The translations under genes and the position numbers were made by a program. From the NCBI GenBank assembly GCA_037013685.1, contig CM072886.1:24373080-24437079 (forward strand): DNA of 64,000 nt, given 5' to 3'. This DNA is from Acridotheres tristis (Eukaryota; Chordata; Aves; Passeriformes; Sturnidae). The notes under the pieces are model-generated. The model was given only the letters and a program-made list of their open reading frames with translations, had not been told where the DNA came from and searched no databases. Shown piece after piece: positions 60,581-64,000 of the stretch (the stretch's first letter is position 1; each line of letters opens with the position of its first letter).

Positions 60581-63500
60581 GTGACAATTTCCCAAAGGTT
60601 AATTGACATAAATTAAGTCGTTACCTGTTTTTCTTTGTTTTCAAATATTAGTTTAACAAATTTTATCACATGGGTATATTCTAGCACTGAAGTAGTGAAA
60701 GCGGTTTCCCTGTTCTAAAATCTGGACCATTTAAATTTAAAGAAACAAAGCCTTTGAAAATTTCAGTTGACCAACTTGCATTTGTTTTGCAAAAATTAAT
60801 TTCACTTACATCTCAGTATAAGTTCACAAAATTTCTTTCTCAGAAATCTTGGTGTTTCTGATTTCTTTGTCAAGCAGATCAGTAGCAGCTTATCTTTAGA
60901 GGAGCTATCTCACTTGGCACCATAATGTTTTGATGGCAAAAAATTACCTTTCAAAAGATAAAAACCAAAACAATTTTGCCTCAATTTAGTAATATCACCT
61001 CCAAAATGAGTAACAAAGTCCTCGGCTACAGCAGTGTAAGACAAGAATCTACTCTGTTCTCTCATACTGTGAAACTACTTTTCATAATATACGAAAAAAC
61101 ACTTTTAGAAACCTCTCTGAGATTAAATTACTGCAATCCTCCAAGCACTACTTCTTCTTCCCCCGTGGACAAGTATACAACAAAAGCTTCTTCATGCCTG
61201 TGTTTACTGGATATATCTTCTTTCTGAACAGCTTTTATGGCACTGAGTATAGCAATTACAGAAATACTGAGGGCTCTGTGTGTCCTTAAAAAAGGATGGG
61301 AAGACATTGAAATGGAATAGAAAGCATACAGTGCAGTGTTGCTTCTTGTAAACCACAGTGAGCAGGTCAACCATGTTAGTCTTCTTCCCATGTCTTCAGT
61401 GGCCCAAGGATCAAAGTTATCTGCAGCAGGATTAGCCCAAGCTCCTGGGCAGAACACTGGCAAAGGGACTGGAGACTTCTAGGGTGCTTCAAACTCACTC
61501 ACCATCAGCTAGGCAGCTAAGACAGCACCATTGCAGAGTGACAGTGGTGGCCTCCACGGCGTGGGGGCAGATCTCCTCATGCCACTTTCAGCACTTCCCA
61601 AGGTCGAAGCTGCACCCTCCTCCTGGGTGTCTCCCAGAGCTTCCCTGAGCAGTGCCAGGAGCAAGGTCATGCCAAAGCTTTCTATGGTCTCAGAGGGTCA
61701 TGAGGAAAGTGGCAAAACTCCTCAGGCCACCAGTCTCAGAAACAAGACTTGGTTGAATTTTTATTCTTCATATATTCAAGGCAAACTTCTCCTGTTGGCT
61801 CAGAAAATTGGTTGTCAGCCATCCAAAGACAAAGGAGATGTGTGGTCAGTAGCTCTGAGCCCAAGGCCCTCTGCCCGAAGAGCAGCTCTGTAGCAACCCA
61901 GTAAGATTTTGTGAGGTTATTGGGAACTCTTCTTTTGGCAGTGAAATCAGAAACAGGGTAAATGTTCTGGATAAGAGTGTCTGCCCTGAACCAGCTGGCG
62001 GCAGTTGCTGTGCTGTATGGACACTCATGCTACCCTGTTCTGGCCAGGATGGATTCACACCAGAGGAGAAGCAAGTTTCTCTGAGATGCCTTCACTCTAG
62101 GTACTTTAATAAAACAAGGTTTATTAATAGTACCTTAGCTGACATCCACTCCTTTTCCTGACACAAATTTTACCAGAAGAGTGACAGTTTTATCTCTGCC
62201 ACATCCCCAGTGTCCCCTCTTTTCAGAGACTGCTTCTGGCAGGACTTCTGTTCCAGCTGATACTTTGTCACTCTTTCCCTCTATTCTGTCGTGGCAATCT
62301 TCTCTCCTTCAGCCAGAAACAAATTACAAGGCAAATAACATTTTCTCACCTAATGCTGAAATTTCTTGAAAGTAGCTCTGAATTGCCCAACTAATGAAGG
62401 AGACAGGGAGCCCAGAAGAAAGAACACTTTAGGGAAGAGGTTTTAGTTGCTGTGTTTGCTGCACATGCTGAGTTCACAAGCAGTCCATTCTCTCGGTTTG
62501 ATTCCTAAAACCTTCCTAGGCCCAGCTTCCCTTACCTCCAGTTGTTTTCTGTAGTGCAACCACTGTTCCTGGCACTGCAGGCCTGCATCTCTGAAAAGAA
62601 TAAACCAAATTAGATCTGAAGACAATTTCTTCCCACAAAGACACTAGTTCATGATTGATGAGTCATTTTAGGGCCCATCTAGGGATTTTTATTGATGAGG
62701 ATCTGCTTTCAATCTTGAGAGAGAGACTCATTCAAAATTAGGTTTTTTATGCTTACAGTACTTACAAGGATGAGTTTGGAAATATTTGCCATATTTTGCT
62801 TTAAATAGCATGTCATGGGATTGTCTGATGTTAGTCTCTAGAAAATGTACTCTAGTATTAGTGCCAGGGACTGGGGTGGTACAATGAAAACTGAAGGAAA
62901 ATGTTAAGTCCAGGCTGCAAACCTGCTCTCAGAGTTAAATATATTTATCATGAAGATGATGAGTTCTTCTGTTCAAAGAGTACATCTTGTCTGTCCCCTT
63001 ACTACCTCCCTCTGTTTTTAGAGTGGACAAAATTTCCTTTTCATTTTATAAAGCTACAGAAAGGCAGGAGTTTTCTGTGCAAGCCCATGGGTCTGTTTCT
63101 GCCAACAGCAGGAGATCCCAAGCAATGGGCTAATGCTGGTAGAACAGAAAGTGTCTTAGGAAAGGGTAAATGATGGCTTTGGTAAGGGGACTTCCCTGGC
63201 AGATAAACACAGGCAGCTACTGACACTGACAGCTACTGATGCTCACTGAATCCAGGCGGGGCAGGGTATGGATGTGAGGAGTTGCTTTAGGTGCCTGTAA
63301 GGACAGTTCTGAGTGTGGGCCAAAGGGATGCATGATCACAGGACAATGATTTTGCTTTATTGAGGTGTATGTTCAGAGAAGGATGAGGTTTGTGGCCCAG
63401 TTTGGGACATGGCATTGGAAAATGAGGCCAAGATTATTAGGTCTTTTGACCAAAGACTTTTTTTCACTTTCATTTCACTTTTTCTTCCAAATCCTTGTGC

Positions 63501-64000
63501 TTTTATTTTGCATTTGTGCTATGTTTCAGTAAGAGTAAAGAACAGTAATATATGGTTCAGTCTAAGGATATATTTTATTCTATTTATTTTCCCAGCTGAT
63601 CATCTATTTAATCAGATGAATCATATGCAGCTTTCCGTAAACCAAAGTCGTTTTATCTGCTCTGATGCAATACAATGATCCAACAATTCCTTCTAATGTA
63701 TCGCAACAGGAAGCTGACTAAAATCATAGTTGACTATCAGACATAGAAGACAGACCTAAAGAACTGCATAAAGTTGCAAAAGAGGATAATTCACAGGATT
63801 CTGTAGATGGGGGAATTATATTTTTCTTTGAAATATGGTAACTAAAATTACATTGTTATTCTCTAAGGAAGGGTATATATACCATCCATCTACTGGAAGG
63901 ATTTTATTGTATTTGCCAATGTCATAGATTTGGATGAGAAATCAGCATTTTGGCTGGAAATCTTGCTAAGAAACTTACTTCTTTTTTTGTTCTTTTTGTC

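Larger units (their letters stand above)
59615..64000. other. Unique AT-rich sequence to the window end, no gene seen
   Basis: No CR1 or LTR recognised. It holds a 24-bp-spaced direct repeat (60487-60527) and a microexon-like segment (60554-60580). Frames around 61.1-62.1 kb reach 120 codons but lack any domain. Confidence 0.5.

Noticed and set aside
1..64000. CRISPR arrays, operons, ribosome binding sites, prokaryotic phage modules
   Set aside because: Repeat content and composition are those of a bird nuclear genome; no spaced short palindromic repeat array or gene cluster exists here.

Overview
The window looks like bird nuclear DNA, probably from a songbird, and I see no protein-coding gene, rRNA or tRNA in it. 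The assignment rests on the interspersed repeats. Ten fragments match the avian/reptilian CR1 LINE, with its typical 3' end of repeated ATTCTRTGA-like octamers and C-terminal reverse-transcriptase ORF relics. Five segments have the structure of avian endogenous-retrovirus LTRs. The rest is AT-rich unique sequence, as in a gene desert or a very long intron. The open frames are short, overlap on both strands, and either lie in repeats or show no recognisable domain; the longest (176 codons, 181-711) is made of a TTTTA array and a 42-bp tandem repeat.

Layout. 1-1000: a (TTTTA)n array next to an LTR-like segment whose putative U3 holds three exact copies of a 42-bp unit. 2.5-4.1 kb: a short CR1 end, a 16-bp tandem duplication and a 540-bp minus-strand solo LTR. 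4.1-11.9 kb: unique sequence. 11.9-12.2 kb: a GC-rich 44-bp minisatellite. 13.0-13.8 kb: a TAATTA-rich block that looks constrained, a 36-bp strictly alternating pyrimidine-purine tract and a plus-strand CR1 end. 16.3-20.0 kb: a CR1 end and two more minus-strand LTRs (17026-17564, same family as the one at 3.5 kb; and 19434-19978, a different family with intact promoter and polyA signals). 23.7 kb: a (TTCC)~29 array. 24.9-26.1 kb and 28.4-28.8 kb: CR1. 28.8-48.4 kb: almost repeat-free DNA with small hairpins and one CR1 end. 48.4-49.0 kb: a solo LTR with a perfect 6-bp target-site duplication, abutting an internal CR1 piece. 51.5-52.1 and 54.9-55.4 kb: the two longest CR1 copies. 59.3-59.6 kb: a plus-strand LTR. 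The rest to 64 kb is unique.

Nothing in the window forms an operon or pathway. The possible functions I can suggest are regulatory: several AT-rich, homeodomain-site-rich blocks that resemble vertebrate conserved non-coding elements, and LTRs that still carry TATA and polyadenylation signals. I found no convincing undescribed biological system. The strongest direct observations are the ERVK-like LTR with its exact 6-bp target duplication, the exact 42-bp triplication, the 44-bp minisatellite, the Z-DNA-type tract and a 27-nt microexon-like segment at 60554-60580.
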